Assembly (NCBI RefSeq): GCF_001598475.1 | Contig: NZ_BCZA01000006.1 | Coordinates: forward strand, 310,001-374,000 | DNA from: Pantoea agglomerans NBRC 102470 | GTDB lineage: Bacteria > Pseudomonadota > Gammaproteobacteria > Enterobacterales > Enterobacteriaceae | DNA: 64,000 nt | Reading direction: 5' to 3' | Shown here: positions 7,841-16,752 of the stretch, in pieces | How positions within the stretch are numbered: the first letter of the stretch is position 1 | How the letters are laid out: each line of letters opens with the position of its first letter | Translations under genes and position numbers: made by a program | The notes under the pieces: model-generated | Database searches by the model: none | What the model was told of the DNA's origin: nothing | Seen by the model: the letters and a program-made list of their open reading frames with translations, nothing else

Positions 7841-7948
7841 TCAGGTTATCGCCATGCAGGCCAGCGGTGCCGTTAAGATGAACAACAGCAGCGGCTTTAA
7901 TCCCACCGTCTGCTGCTGATAGCGGTACAGCTTACCCGGCCTCCACAT
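7841..7948 (-). CDS. Possible small membrane protein (35 aa)
   Basis: An ATG at 7948 opens a 35-codon frame with a basic N-terminus (MWRPGKLYRYQQQ) followed by one hydrophobic segment (LLLFILTAPLACMAI) that could span the membrane. No convincing ribosome site precedes it, so it is only a candidate. It lies between the ASCH gene and the DsbA-like gene, on the same strand. Confidence 0.25.
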   Translation of the reverse strand: MWRPGKLYRYQQQTVGLKPLLLFILTAPLACMAIT

Positions 7949-8049
7949 GGGAAAACAGGCTTAATTATCAGGATATTGAGTTTGAGCGTGAGTGGGGTCG
8001 CAAAGGAGAGACTCAGTCTGGCGCGGCCGGGCACAGCCGCGCACTAATA

Positions 8050-8592
8050 TTAACGAATCAGAAAGCTTGCCCAGTGCGCTATATCGTCACCGCTGCTGAT
8101 TTCGGGCTGTACCAGACCGTTTACCATAAAGGTCGGTGAAACGTGAATGCCGTTCTGGCGGGCATATTTGCAGTGCCATTTAATGGCGTTCTGCAGGTCA
8201 GGCTGATCAAACGCGGCGCTGGCATCTACGCCGCTGACCTCTTTCAGGCGGGCGAGGATTTGATTCGGCGTGGCATCGCGGTTCGGACCGGTACAGTGAT
8301 CGGTGAACTCAAACTCTTCACGGTGATCGGCTACCGCCTGCATCACCTTTTTCGCGGCCTCTTTGCTTTCGCAGGCAGCGGCAAGGATATAGCGCACTAT
8401 CAGCCCGGAATAGAGGTGCCACGGCTGTGATTGCAGACGGATCTTCAGGGTGATGTTCTCTTCACCCGCGTGCGCCAGTAACGCGTCGAATTTATTGAAG
8501 GCGCGCACCGAAAAAGGACAGGTGGGTTCCAGAAAGACTTCAAAGATCTCAGGGCCGTGGCCCCATACCAGTACATCAGCGTGCTGACTCAT
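8050..8592 (-). CDS. DsbA-like thioredoxin-fold protein with single active-site Cys
   Basis: A 180-aa thioredoxin-fold protein of the DsbA/DSBA-oxidoreductase type. The redox motif reads CPFS (Cys25) instead of CxxC, so it is a monothiol protein, closer to glutathione-transferase-like or 2-hydroxychromene-isomerase-like members than to a disulfide oxidase. The cis-Pro loop VSPTFMVNG is present near residue 157. No signal peptide is visible, so it is probably cytosolic. ATG 8592 has AAGGAG 6 bases upstream. Longer frames towards 8679 lack a ribosome site. Confidence 0.85.
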   Translation of the reverse strand: MSQHADVLVWGHGPEIFEVFLEPTCPFSVRAFNKFDALLAHAGEENITLKIRLQSQPWHLYSGLIVRYILAAACESKEAAKKVMQAVADHREEFEFTDHCTGPNRDATPNQILARLKEVSGVDASAAFDQPDLQNAIKWHCKYARQNGIHVSPTFMVNGLVQPEISSGDDIAHWASFLIR

Positions 8593-8909
8593 CGACAACT
8601 CCTTGAACATTAACGAGACGGGAAACCTGTTTACCCTGGCAAATCCCTCTGACATCAGCCAGTTAAGAATCAGCCGCAATTGTTACAAAAAACAGCAATC
8701 AGCTGATGAGTCGCGTGTAATACGCGACAGACAGGTCCATTAGTCGTTAGAATTGCCAACTTTGGCATTTTCAACTGCTGGCACGGCGTAGCCGCCCACG
8801 AACAGCTATAGTTGTCAGCAGTGTGCAATCTTTTGCAGGATGCAGCCATTTAAGCTGCTTCACTGCTGTTTGTTTGCCCGGAGCTGATAAGCGTTAGAAG
8901 AGGTTAATT
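8593..8909. other. Divergent intergenic region with a GTCGCGT hairpin
   Basis: 317 bases between the DsbA-like gene and the small plus-strand gene. The clearest structure is a perfect hairpin, GTCGCGT (8710-8716) with ACGCGAC (8722-8728) and a 5-base loop. It could be an operator or a stem in either transcript. I see no open reading frame or tandem repeat here. Confidence 0.4.
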
Positions 8910-9179
8910 TTGCATACCGATCTCACCTGGAAAACTCTCCATCACGTCATCAATCAGACGATCTCTGACATGCTTGACGAGCAGCAGACCATTGATGTGT
9001 TATCACTGCGCGCCCGGCTGCATGAACTGGCTGAAAAAGAGGAGGATGAGGTCATGCTGCTCTGTTACTGGCAGGCGAGCAAAATTCTGATGCGATTACC
9101 CACGACCGTCACCGCCAGTCAGTTAATGACCGCGGCACGCCACGCTTTTCGCACCCCGCTGAATCACGATCTGCTTTAA
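8910..9179 (+). CDS. Small helical protein, possibly YmgB/AriR-like
   Basis: An 89-aa protein starting with TTG at 8910, with AGAGG 8 bases upstream. It is predicted all-helical and polar, with no signal peptide or membrane segment. The run from ISDMLDEQQTIDVLSLRARL to the ILMRLP end resembles in layout the small regulator/connector proteins YmgA, YmgB and YcgZ, but similarity by eye is weak. It lies upstream of crtZ on the same strand with a 148-base gap. Confidence 0.6.
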   Translation: MHTDLTWKTLHHVINQTISDMLDEQQTIDVLSLRARLHELAEKEEDEVMLLCYWQASKILMRLPTTVTASQLMTAARHAFRTPLNHDLL

Positions 9180-9327
9180 AGGCTGCGTCCTACACAAATA
9201 TCAGCATGGTCCTCACTCAAGCTTCAACAGCGTGTTCCCTTATTTTTCTCCTGAACACTGTTTTCCCCAATCTCTGTTAAAATTGAACCTCTGCGCCACT
9301 TTGCAGGATGCATGTTCGGGAGAAACT

Positions 9328-9855
9328 ATGTTGTGGATTTGGAATGCCCTGATTGTTCTGGTCACTGTTATCGGAATGGAGATAACGGCTGCACTGGCGC
9401 ACAGATACATTATGCATGGCTGGGGTTGGGGCTGGCATCTGTCACATCATGAACCGCATAAAGGCTGGTTTGAGGTTAATGACCTCTATGCCGTAGTGTT
9501 CGCCGCTCTGTCGATTTTGCTCATTTATCTGGGCAGCACGGGTGTCTGGCCCTTGCAGTGGATCGGCGCGGGTATGACGCTCTACGGCCTGCTCTATTTT
9601 ATTGTGCATGATGGCCTGGTACATCAGCGCTGGCCATTCCGCTATGTTCCGCGCCGGGGTTATTTACGCAGGCTTTACATGGCGCACCGCATGCATCATG
9701 CGGTACGAGGCAAAGAGGGCTGTGTCTCGTTTGGCTTTCTTTACGCGCCGCCGCTGTCAAAACTGCAGGCGACGCTGCGAGAACGTCATGGCGTTAAACG
9801 GGGCGCTGCCAGAGATCAGCTGAGCGTGGAGCGTGACGCGCCACCCGGGAAGTAA
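9328..9855 (+). CDS. crtZ: Beta-carotene hydroxylase CrtZ
   Basis: Membrane di-iron hydroxylase, 175 aa, converting beta-carotene via cryptoxanthin to zeaxanthin. The histidine clusters that bind iron are all visible: HRYIMH, HLSHH, HDGLVH and HRMHHA. Several hydrophobic segments span the membrane. ATG 9328 follows GGGAGA and matches the usual 175-aa family length. It is the only crt gene on the plus strand, and its 3' end overlaps the 3' end of crtB by 62 bases. Confidence 0.96.
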   Translation: MLWIWNALIVLVTVIGMEITAALAHRYIMHGWGWGWHLSHHEPHKGWFEVNDLYAVVFAALSILLIYLGSTGVWPLQWIGAGMTLYGLLYFIVHDGLVHQRWPFRYVPRRGYLRRLYMAHRMHHAVRGKEGCVSFGFLYAPPLSKLQATLRERHGVKRGAARDQLSVERDAPPGK

Positions 9856-10723
9856 CCGCCTGACCCGATGCCGCCACCAGCAGTGCCAGTTTCTCTGGCG
9901 TGCTGGTGGACTGGCGTTGCTCCCACGCCTGTGAACCCGCCTGAACCACCTTCATACCGATTTTACGATAGACCTGCTGCGCGGTAGCAATCGCCCACGC
10001 TGAACGCAGCGGTAAACCCGGCAGGCCAGCCGACGCCGATCGATAATAGGGCTCCGCCGTTTCCACCAGCCGACGGGCGACGCGGCTTAATGCCTTGCGA
10101 TTTTGCGGATCGGCGAGATTCTCTCGGGTCAGCCCCTCTTCAGCCAGCCACGCAGCGGGCAGATAGCAGCGTCCCGCTTCAGCATCTTCAACGATATCGC
10201 GCGCAATATTGGTCAGCTGAAACGCCAGACCGAGATCGCAGGCGCGATCCAGCGTGGCGTTGTCGCGTACGCCCATAATCTGCGCCATCATCAGGCCAAC
10301 CACGCCCGCGACGTGGTAACAGTAACGCAGCGTATCATCCAGCGTCTGATAGCGTGTCTCATGCACGTCCATCGCAAAGCCCGCCAGATGATCAAAAGCG
10401 TAAGCAGGCAGAATATCGTGCGCCATTGCCACCTCCTGAAAGGCCGCAAAGGCGGGCTCATGCATCTGGGATCCGGCATAGGCCTGACGCGTTTTCATCT
10501 CCAGCTGCGCCAGGCGCTGTTCGGCAGATTGCAGCGATGGCGTATCGTTGCTGAATCCCAGGACCTGATCGTCAATCACATCATCACAGTGACGGCACCA
10601 GGCGTAGAGCATCAGCACGCTGCGTCGGGTTTTGGCATCAAACAGTTTTGACGCGGTGGCAAAGCTTTTCGATCCCACCTCCATGGTGTCTACGGCATGA
10701 TCAAGCAGTGACGGACTATTCAA
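9794..10723 (-). CDS. crtB: Phytoene synthase CrtB
   Basis: Condenses two geranylgeranyl diphosphates to 15-cis-phytoene, 309 aa. The two aspartate-rich motifs of squalene/phytoene synthases are present: CDDVIDD near residue 45 and a second, ARDIVEDAE, near residue 178. It starts inside the end of crtI (4-base overlap) and is the last gene of crtEXYIB. It ends convergently inside crtZ. Confidence 0.97.
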   Translation of the reverse strand: MNSPSLLDHAVDTMEVGSKSFATASKLFDAKTRRSVLMLYAWCRHCDDVIDDQVLGFSNDTPSLQSAEQRLAQLEMKTRQAYAGSQMHEPAFAAFQEVAMAHDILPAYAFDHLAGFAMDVHETRYQTLDDTLRYCYHVAGVVGLMMAQIMGVRDNATLDRACDLGLAFQLTNIARDIVEDAEAGRCYLPAAWLAEEGLTRENLADPQNRKALSRVARRLVETAEPYYRSASAGLPGLPLRSAWAIATAQQVYRKIGMKVVQAGSQAWEQRQSTSTPEKLALLVAASGQAVTSRVARHAPRSADLWQRPV

Positions 10724-12198
10724 GCCAGATCCTCCAGCATCAATCCTGCGGTAGCCTTGGCCGAGCCAATCACCCCTGGAATACCCGCGCCAGGATGGGT
10801 ACCAGCACCGACCAGATAGAGATTATTAATATTTTTATCGCGGTTGTGAGGCCGGAACCAGGCGCTTTGCGTCAGGATCGGCTCCACTGAGAAGGCCGAG
10901 CCCTGATACGCATTCAGCTCATCGCGGAAATCAAACGGCGTGAAGATGCGATGCGTGACCAACTGGCTACGCAGGCCCGGCATGTAATGCTGTTCCAGAT
11001 AGTCGAAAATGCGATCGCGCAGGCGCGGACCTTCAACGGCCCAGTCGATATCAGCGGTGCCGAGGTGCGGTACCGGCGCCAGCACGTAGTAGCTGCCGCA
11101 GCCTTCCGGTGCCAGTGAGGGATCGGTCACGCAGGGCGCATGCAGATAGAGCGAGAAGTCCTCTGCCAGGCCATCTTTGTTAAAGATTTCATCAATCAAC
11201 TCACGATAGCGCGGACCAAAGCAGACCGTGTGGTGCGCCAGCTGATCGTGATGATGATTCAGGCCAAAATAGATCACAAACAGCGAGTTACTCATGCGTT
11301 TGTTCTGCAGTGACCGTCCCTGCGCCTGCGAAGCGGGGTGCTGGCTCAGCAGTTCGCGGTAGGTGTGAACCACATCTGCGTTGGAGGCAACCGCGCGGGT
11401 CGGGAAGACCCGGCCATCTTTCAGGTGCACCGCGGTAATCCTGTTTTCCTGGGTCTCCAGCCGGGCAACGCTGGCATTGAGCTCCACTTCGCCGCCCAGA
11501 TCTTCAAACAGTTTCACCATGCCCTGCACCAGCGCGCCCGTGCCACCGCGCGGGAACCAGACGCCCCATTCACGTTCCAGCGCATGAATCAGGGTATAGA
11601 TTGAGGAAGTGGCAAACGGATTTCCGCCCACCAGCAGTGAGTGGAAAGAGAAGGCCTGACGCAGATGCTCATCTTCAATGTAGCTCGCCACTTTGCTGTA
11701 AACGCTGCGCCATGCCTGAAGTTTTGCCAGCTGAGGCGCGGCCCGCAGCATGTCGCGGAATGACAGAAACGGCACGGTGCCAAGCTTCAGATAGCCTTCA
11801 GCAAACACCGCTCGGGAATAGGCCAGAAAGCGCCGATATCCTTCAACGTCACGCGGATTAAATGCGGCAATCTGCGCTTCCAGCGCGGGCTGATCGTTGT
11901 CATAACTGAACACCTTGCCGGACTCCCAGCAGAGGCGATAAAACGGCTTCACCGGCATCAGCTCGACATAGTCAGAGAGCTTTTTACCCGCCAGAGTGAA
12001 CAGCTCTTCAATGGCGCTGGGATCGGTGATTACCGTGGGGCCGGCATCAAACGTGAAGCCCTGATCCTGATAGACATAAGCCCGGCCGCCCGGCTTGTCA
12101 CGCTGCTCCAGCAGTCGGGTGGGAACGCCTGACGCCTGAAGGCGAATGGCCAGAGCCAGACCACCAAAGCCTGCGCCAATTACTGTAGTTCTATTCAT
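10720..12198 (-). CDS. crtI: Phytoene desaturase CrtI
   Basis: FAD-dependent bacterial-type phytoene desaturase, 492 aa. It introduces four double bonds to turn phytoene into lycopene. The N-terminal FAD fold VIGAGFGGLALAIRL and the C-terminal signature GAGTHPGAGIPGV of carotenoid desaturases are intact. It overlaps crtY by 4 bases and crtB by 4 bases. Confidence 0.97.
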   Translation of the reverse strand: MNRTTVIGAGFGGLALAIRLQASGVPTRLLEQRDKPGGRAYVYQDQGFTFDAGPTVITDPSAIEELFTLAGKKLSDYVELMPVKPFYRLCWESGKVFSYDNDQPALEAQIAAFNPRDVEGYRRFLAYSRAVFAEGYLKLGTVPFLSFRDMLRAAPQLAKLQAWRSVYSKVASYIEDEHLRQAFSFHSLLVGGNPFATSSIYTLIHALEREWGVWFPRGGTGALVQGMVKLFEDLGGEVELNASVARLETQENRITAVHLKDGRVFPTRAVASNADVVHTYRELLSQHPASQAQGRSLQNKRMSNSLFVIYFGLNHHHDQLAHHTVCFGPRYRELIDEIFNKDGLAEDFSLYLHAPCVTDPSLAPEGCGSYYVLAPVPHLGTADIDWAVEGPRLRDRIFDYLEQHYMPGLRSQLVTHRIFTPFDFRDELNAYQGSAFSVEPILTQSAWFRPHNRDKNINNLYLVGAGTHPGAGIPGVIGSAKATAGLMLEDLA

Positions 12199-13355
12199 TG
12201 CATCGCCTGTTGACGGTGAGGAGTCATAATAGCCTGTAACGCCGCCAGAACGGGGACCGGGGGCTTGCCGCTTAAGATGCGCAGCCGATCAGGCAAAGTG
12301 AGTTTTCCCGCATAAAAACGGGCGATCAGACCTTCGGGAAGGCCGTAAAAACGTTGCATAACCTGCCAGCGCTGGTCAGCCGGACCCGCCAGAAACAGCA
12401 TACGGTTCAGCATGCGGAAGAAGCGCTGTTGCTGCCAGGCCTGACTGGCGAATTGCTGAATGGTGGCGTGCAGGGTCTCAGAGGTAAACGTCTGCATCTG
12501 CGCCAGCCGGTCAGCCAGCGCGACCGCCAGCGGCAGAGAATAGCCGGTAGTCGGATGGAATAACCCGGCACGCAAACCGCTGCAGGGCAGATCGTGTTTC
12601 TGCCAGAAGGCGGCCACGTCGCCGGTCAGCGTAATGGGTAACGCGCCTTGCTCTTCGCGTAGCAGTCGGTCTAACCGCCACCCCTGCTGCGCGGCATAGG
12701 CGCGGATATTCTGACGGGCGCGATCGCCTTCCAGCGTGGCGTTATCAATGTAGTGGGTATCTTCAATCAGCAGGGTGTCTGCAGAAAAGGGCAGGCTGTA
12801 GACAAAGCGATAGCCTGCCTGCTGATCTACCGTGGCATCCATGATGATCGGCGCGGTCAGGCCATGTGGCTCGCTGAGCTGCCACTCCTGTCCGACAAAC
12901 GACTGGAAGCCCATGCACAGCGCGGCATCGGGCTGGTAGCCACGGCCATCAATCACTGCGTCACTCTCCAGCACCCGGCCATCGTCCAGCGTAACCGTGC
13001 GTGAAGCGATGCCCGCAACCCGGGTATTCAGCAGCAGATCCGGCGCAAACCTGTCGCGGATGACCTGCACGAAGCGCTCCGAAGTCACGCAAAAATAGCC
13101 ACTGTTCAGACTACGACTGCGTTGGGGAAAGCGGACCTCATAGCCAGGCCAGTGATGTACTACCAGCGGAGCGATCCAGCGATGCTGCGTTTCGGTGAGA
13201 TCTTCCGCATGAAACGACCAGGTATGATTGGCACCCGGTTCACGTTCGGCGTCAATCAGCAGAATGCGCAGGGAGGGCCGCTGCTGTCTCAGGCGCAGGG
13301 CGATCAGCCCGTTGGCCAGTCCCGCGCCCACCAGAATCAGATCATACCGCGGCAT
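12195..13355 (-). CDS. crtY: Lycopene beta-cyclase CrtY
   Basis: Flavin-dependent cyclase, 386 aa, forming both beta rings of beta-carotene. The N-terminal dinucleotide fold LILVGAGLANGLIALRL and the internal segments LIDAEREPGANHTW and GLFHPTTGYSLPLAV are characteristic of CrtY-type cyclases. The start overlaps the end of crtX by 14 bases, which implies translational coupling. Confidence 0.96.
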   Translation of the reverse strand: MPRYDLILVGAGLANGLIALRLRQQRPSLRILLIDAEREPGANHTWSFHAEDLTETQHRWIAPLVVHHWPGYEVRFPQRSRSLNSGYFCVTSERFVQVIRDRFAPDLLLNTRVAGIASRTVTLDDGRVLESDAVIDGRGYQPDAALCMGFQSFVGQEWQLSEPHGLTAPIIMDATVDQQAGYRFVYSLPFSADTLLIEDTHYIDNATLEGDRARQNIRAYAAQQGWRLDRLLREEQGALPITLTGDVAAFWQKHDLPCSGLRAGLFHPTTGYSLPLAVALADRLAQMQTFTSETLHATIQQFASQAWQQQRFFRMLNRMLFLAGPADQRWQVMQRFYGLPEGLIARFYAGKLTLPDRLRILSGKPPVPVLAALQAIMTPHRQQAMQ

Positions 13356-14637
13356 AGTCTCTCCTGGTGAGGACCGGCTGGCGGGTCAGCATCGCCTGTT
13401 CGACAATGTCCGCCGCCAGGGTGGTTCCGCCCGCCTGACGAAGTGCGCTACGCAGCGTTTTCATCTGCTGAACGTAGCTTTCATCAGCCAGTAAGGTCTG
13501 GAGCTGACGCGCCATGGAGTGGCTGGTGGTGAAGCGTGAGGCGCGACGTCCGATACCGTGCCAGACCACTCTGGCAGCCACACCCGGCTGATCAAAGGCC
13601 AGCGGGATCGTCAGCAGCGGCGTCAGGTGGTTAATCCCATCCAGCACCGTATTCATGCCGCCGTGCGTAATGGCAAGATCGGCCTGAGCCAGTGCAGCTG
13701 CCTGGTCGGCAAAATCGACCACCTGAACATGGCTGGCCTGCGCCAGTTTCTCCGCCTGGAAAGGTGACAACCGACCGCAATGCGCCAGCAATAACTGAGC
13801 ATCGAGCTCCTGGCAGGCGCGGACGATGGTTTTAAACAGGCCGTAGCGATGTCCCTGCAGCGTGCCGAGGGAAGCAAAAATGCGCGGTTTGTCATCATGC
13901 GGGAAGTAGCGAGGCTGCGACGCGGCGGGTGCCGGTTCAGTGGTACGCAGCGGGCCAACCGAATGGAAATGATCGGGCAACGCCTGGCGGGGAAAATCCA
14001 GTTCCGGAATCAGCTGGCTGATCTGCGCCAGCGGTGAAAAACAGTGATGCAGTTTTTCCCGTGGCGCTAATCCCATCGCATGAGCGTTGCGGGCGATCAC
14101 CCGATCGTGACGTCGCATCAGCCAGTCATAGATTTTTTCACTGGTGCGATAGCGTTCGCGCGCCTGATCGGTCCTGGCATAGTCAAACGGCATCACGGCC
14201 AGCGGGAAATCCGCTTCACGGTTAAGTGGCAGCGCACAGGCAACCGAAACATAAGGCAGGTTCAGCGCTTCTGCCGCCAGTGCACCGGCAGGCTCCATCT
14301 GATCGACGATCACGCCATCAATCGCCAGCGTGCTCAGCACCACGGGCAGTTCACGACAGAGCATATCGGTGCTGCGGGCCATCTCATTGATCAGTTTCAG
14401 CATTGAGGGGCCGAGAGGGTGCGCCGCCAGTTGCAGGGTGTGTGCCAGACTGCCCGCCGGATGCGAGGCTAAACCCAGCGGGAAAAAGCCGATACGGCTA
14501 TCGGTGAGTAGCGCGCTAACGTCCGTCTGCTGGATGAAAGTGATCTGGTGTCCGCGTGCGATTAAGGCCTGGCTAAGGTGCTGAAGCGCCTGCACATGGC
14601 TATAGAAGGGCGGTGCAATGACCGCAAAGTGGCTCAT
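13342..14637 (-). CDS. crtX: Zeaxanthin glucosyltransferase CrtX
   Basis: GT1-family UDP-glucosyltransferase, 431 aa, adding glucose to the hydroxyls of zeaxanthin to give the polar diglucoside. The N-terminal acceptor domain ends near residue 235. The C-terminal UDP-sugar domain holds ASLGTLQGHRYGLF and the donor-binding region AITHGGMNTVLDGINHLTPLL. An AAGGA site precedes the ATG. It lies 9 bases after crtE; there is no idi gene between crtE and crtX. Confidence 0.96.
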   Translation of the reverse strand: MSHFAVIAPPFYSHVQALQHLSQALIARGHQITFIQQTDVSALLTDSRIGFFPLGLASHPAGSLAHTLQLAAHPLGPSMLKLINEMARSTDMLCRELPVVLSTLAIDGVIVDQMEPAGALAAEALNLPYVSVACALPLNREADFPLAVMPFDYARTDQARERYRTSEKIYDWLMRRHDRVIARNAHAMGLAPREKLHHCFSPLAQISQLIPELDFPRQALPDHFHSVGPLRTTEPAPAASQPRYFPHDDKPRIFASLGTLQGHRYGLFKTIVRACQELDAQLLLAHCGRLSPFQAEKLAQASHVQVVDFADQAAALAQADLAITHGGMNTVLDGINHLTPLLTIPLAFDQPGVAARVVWHGIGRRASRFTTSHSMARQLQTLLADESYVQQMKTLRSALRQAGGTTLAADIVEQAMLTRQPVLTRRDYAAV

Positions 14638-14646
14638 GCAGCATCC

Positions 14647-15558
14647 TTAACTGACGGCAGCGAGTTTTTTCTCAAACCAGGCCTGAACAAAATGGTGTGT
14701 GGCATAACCGTCCTGGCAGGCCGATAACAGATGCTCGCTGGCGCAGCGCAGATGATCGCGCAGTCGCGTTTCAACCGCCTGTGGCCCCAGCAGATTCACC
14801 AGCGTTGATTTCCCGTCATCCTGATGGGCATCTTTACCGGTGTCGGCCATGCCGTCAGTGAGATCGTCCAGTAGCTGGAAAGCCTGACCAAGATTAAGCG
14901 AAAAACGGTGCAGCTGTTCGCGGGCTTCACCTGAGGCTTCAGCCACGATAGAAGCCATCTGCATGGAGGCGCAGAACAGGGTGCTGGTTTTATAGTGATT
15001 GGTCATCAGAATGGCGTCAGCGCTGCGTGGCTTGTCACCTTCGGAGAGATCCTTAAACTGCCCCTGCACCAGCCCCTGCATGCCGACTGCGTGGGATAAT
15101 TCTGCTACAGCGTCGGCTCTGGCGGTTGCCGTTAAGCCTTCTGCCGCAGCGACCACGCCGAATGCCTTACTCAGCAGGGCCACCGCGGCCAGAATCGCGA
15201 CATGTTCACCATACTGGCAATGAATGGTCGGACGTCCGCGACGCAGTTGCGCATCATCCATGCAGGGCATGTCATCCAGAATCAGTGATGCGGCATGCAC
15301 CATCTCTACCGCGCAGGCGAGATCAAGCAGGCCGGCAGGCGTGGCGTTGCAGCCCAGATCGCGCGCTGCCAGCAACAACAGCAGTGGACGGATACGCTTT
15401 CCTGGTGCCAGCGCACCGTCGCGCATGGCAGCGCCCACTAAGTCACGTTCGCTTTCAACCGGTAAAAGCTGATCAAGCCGTTGCTCAATGTCGTTCAACA
15501 GGCTGGCTGCATCGCTGTGTATGAAATTGACGTGTTGTTCTGCACAGACCGTCATCAT
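14647..15558 (-). CDS. crtE: Geranylgeranyl diphosphate synthase CrtE
   Basis: Trans-prenyltransferase, about 302 aa, making GGPP from FPP and IPP. The first aspartate-rich motif, DDMPCMDD, lies near residue 94 and the second, LLDDLTDG, near 236. Two adjacent ATGs (15558 and 15555) follow AAGGA. Either may be used, and the second matches the usual MTVCA start of Pantoea enzymes. First gene of the crtEXYIB operon. Confidence 0.96.
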   Translation of the reverse strand: MMTVCAEQHVNFIHSDAASLLNDIEQRLDQLLPVESERDLVGAAMRDGALAPGKRIRPLLLLLAARDLGCNATPAGLLDLACAVEMVHAASLILDDMPCMDDAQLRRGRPTIHCQYGEHVAILAAVALLSKAFGVVAAAEGLTATARADAVAELSHAVGMQGLVQGQFKDLSEGDKPRSADAILMTNHYKTSTLFCASMQMASIVAEASGEAREQLHRFSLNLGQAFQLLDDLTDGMADTGKDAHQDDGKSTLVNLLGPQAVETRLRDHLRCASEHLLSACQDGYATHHFVQAWFEKKLAAVS

Positions 15559-15773
15559 GGCTGTCCTTATCTACAGAGGAAGTCACAGCAGGTCGAATGA
15601 TTCGATGCCATCTTCAATAATCGTCCCCGACTGCCATAGCATAGTTGGCAGGTTTTCAAAGAACGGCGGGTTAATTCATTACATCTAAGAGTAGTTCACG
15701 ATAATAAAAATGTCGGAGAATTCAGCAGCCTTCCGCATTTTGCGGCGATAGCCGGACGGGCATTATGCGTGAA

Positions 15774-16322
15774 TTAACCCAGTAATGCGCGCAGCTGTTT
15801 CATCACGCTGGCGACATCCTCCGCAGATAATGCGCCATCTTTAGCAAAGCGCACAATGCCTGCCGGATCAATCACCACCACGGACGCGCTTTCCGGCTTA
15901 AGATGCCAGCTGTGCGCGGTTACGCCACTGCTGTCGATAATGAATTGCTGCCACGGTGCCGCTTTTTTACTGGAAGCGATGCTGCGCACCACAAAAATGG
16001 CACTGCCAGGCAGCGCATCGTCAGTATTCACGATGGTGGTGGTCTGAAAACGGTCACGCGGCAGGCTGGCCTGCTGAATGGCTTCGATTAATCGTGCACT
16101 CTGATCCTTCGCTGAGAGACGACCCGCCACATGAATCACCAGACGCACTTTTCCGGTCAGAGTCTGACTGTTCCAGCGCTGATAATTTATGTCGCCCTGA
16201 TTCAGCACCATTTCTCCTTTATCGGCAACGAAGACAGGTGGTACAGGCTGACCAGGGGTCAGGGTGTGAGCGGTGGCAAAGCCGGAAAACAGCAGGGCAA
16301 TCATCAATCCATAATGGCGCAC
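15774..16322 (-). CDS. ytfJ: YtfJ family periplasmic protein
   Basis: A 182-aa exported protein matching E. coli YtfJ over its whole length, including WNSQTLTGKVRL, TTTIVNTDDALPGS and FAKDGALSAEDV. The fold is thioredoxin-like without a CxxC motif, and the function is unknown. A signal peptide with an ATA-H cleavage site covers about residues 1-19. I chose GTG 16322, which has GAGGA immediately upstream; the longer frame to 16397 has no ribosome site. Confidence 0.88.
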   Translation of the reverse strand: MRHYGLMIALLFSGFATAHTLTPGQPVPPVFVADKGEMVLNQGDINYQRWNSQTLTGKVRLVIHVAGRLSAKDQSARLIEAIQQASLPRDRFQTTTIVNTDDALPGSAIFVVRSIASSKKAAPWQQFIIDSSGVTAHSWHLKPESASVVVIDPAGIVRFAKDGALSAEDVASVMKQLRALLG

Positions 16323-16476
16323 GGGTTCCTCACTTCTTTCTCGGTTTGCGTCAGGCGCGGTGAACGCTCTCATTAGCAGGCAGAAGATTAGTACCACATC
16401 TATGTTTCAGATCAATAAAAGCATTCAGGATTTGGCCTGAAAATGCAGGGGAGATTGTGTTTACAGGAGGTGGGAA

Positions 16477-16704
16477 ATGAGTACAGCATTGATGACATTA
16501 CCTGAATTTGCCCGTTATATCGGCATTGCCACCCCAACGCTGGCGCGCGCCTTTTGCTGCCGGGGATCGCTGGCGGGTGTGCCGCTGCCGCAGGCGCTGG
16601 ATGATGCACCGCTGACGCAACGCCACTGGCTTCGCGATGATGTACGTCAGTTCGATCATGCCTATAAACGGGTTCAGGCGATGCAGCAACGTAGCACGCT
16701 TTAA
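16477..16704 (+). CDS. Small putative DNA-binding protein (75 aa)
   Basis: A 75-aa protein behind a very strong AGGAGGTGGGA ribosome site. Its N-terminal half (LPEFARYIGIATPTLARAF) reads like a helix-turn-helix of the excisionase/AlpA kind. The C-terminal half (HWLRDDVRQFDHAY) fits the wing-and-helix that follows in such proteins. The target is unknown. A strong hairpin terminator follows directly. Confidence 0.65.
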   Translation: MSTALMTLPEFARYIGIATPTLARAFCCRGSLAGVPLPQALDDAPLTQRHWLRDDVRQFDHAYKRVQAMQQRSTL

Positions 16705-16724
16705 TCTGCGTTAAACAAGACGTG

Positions 16725-16752
16725 AGCGCGGGAAAGTTCCCGCGCTTTTTTA
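16725..16752 (+). terminator. Rho-independent terminator after the small HTH gene
   Basis: AGCGCGGGAA (16725-16734) pairs perfectly with TTCCCGCGCT (16737-16746), followed by a T-run to 16751. The pirin gene ends at 16750 on the other strand, so the stem lies just beyond its stop codon and may be shared. Confidence 0.9.
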
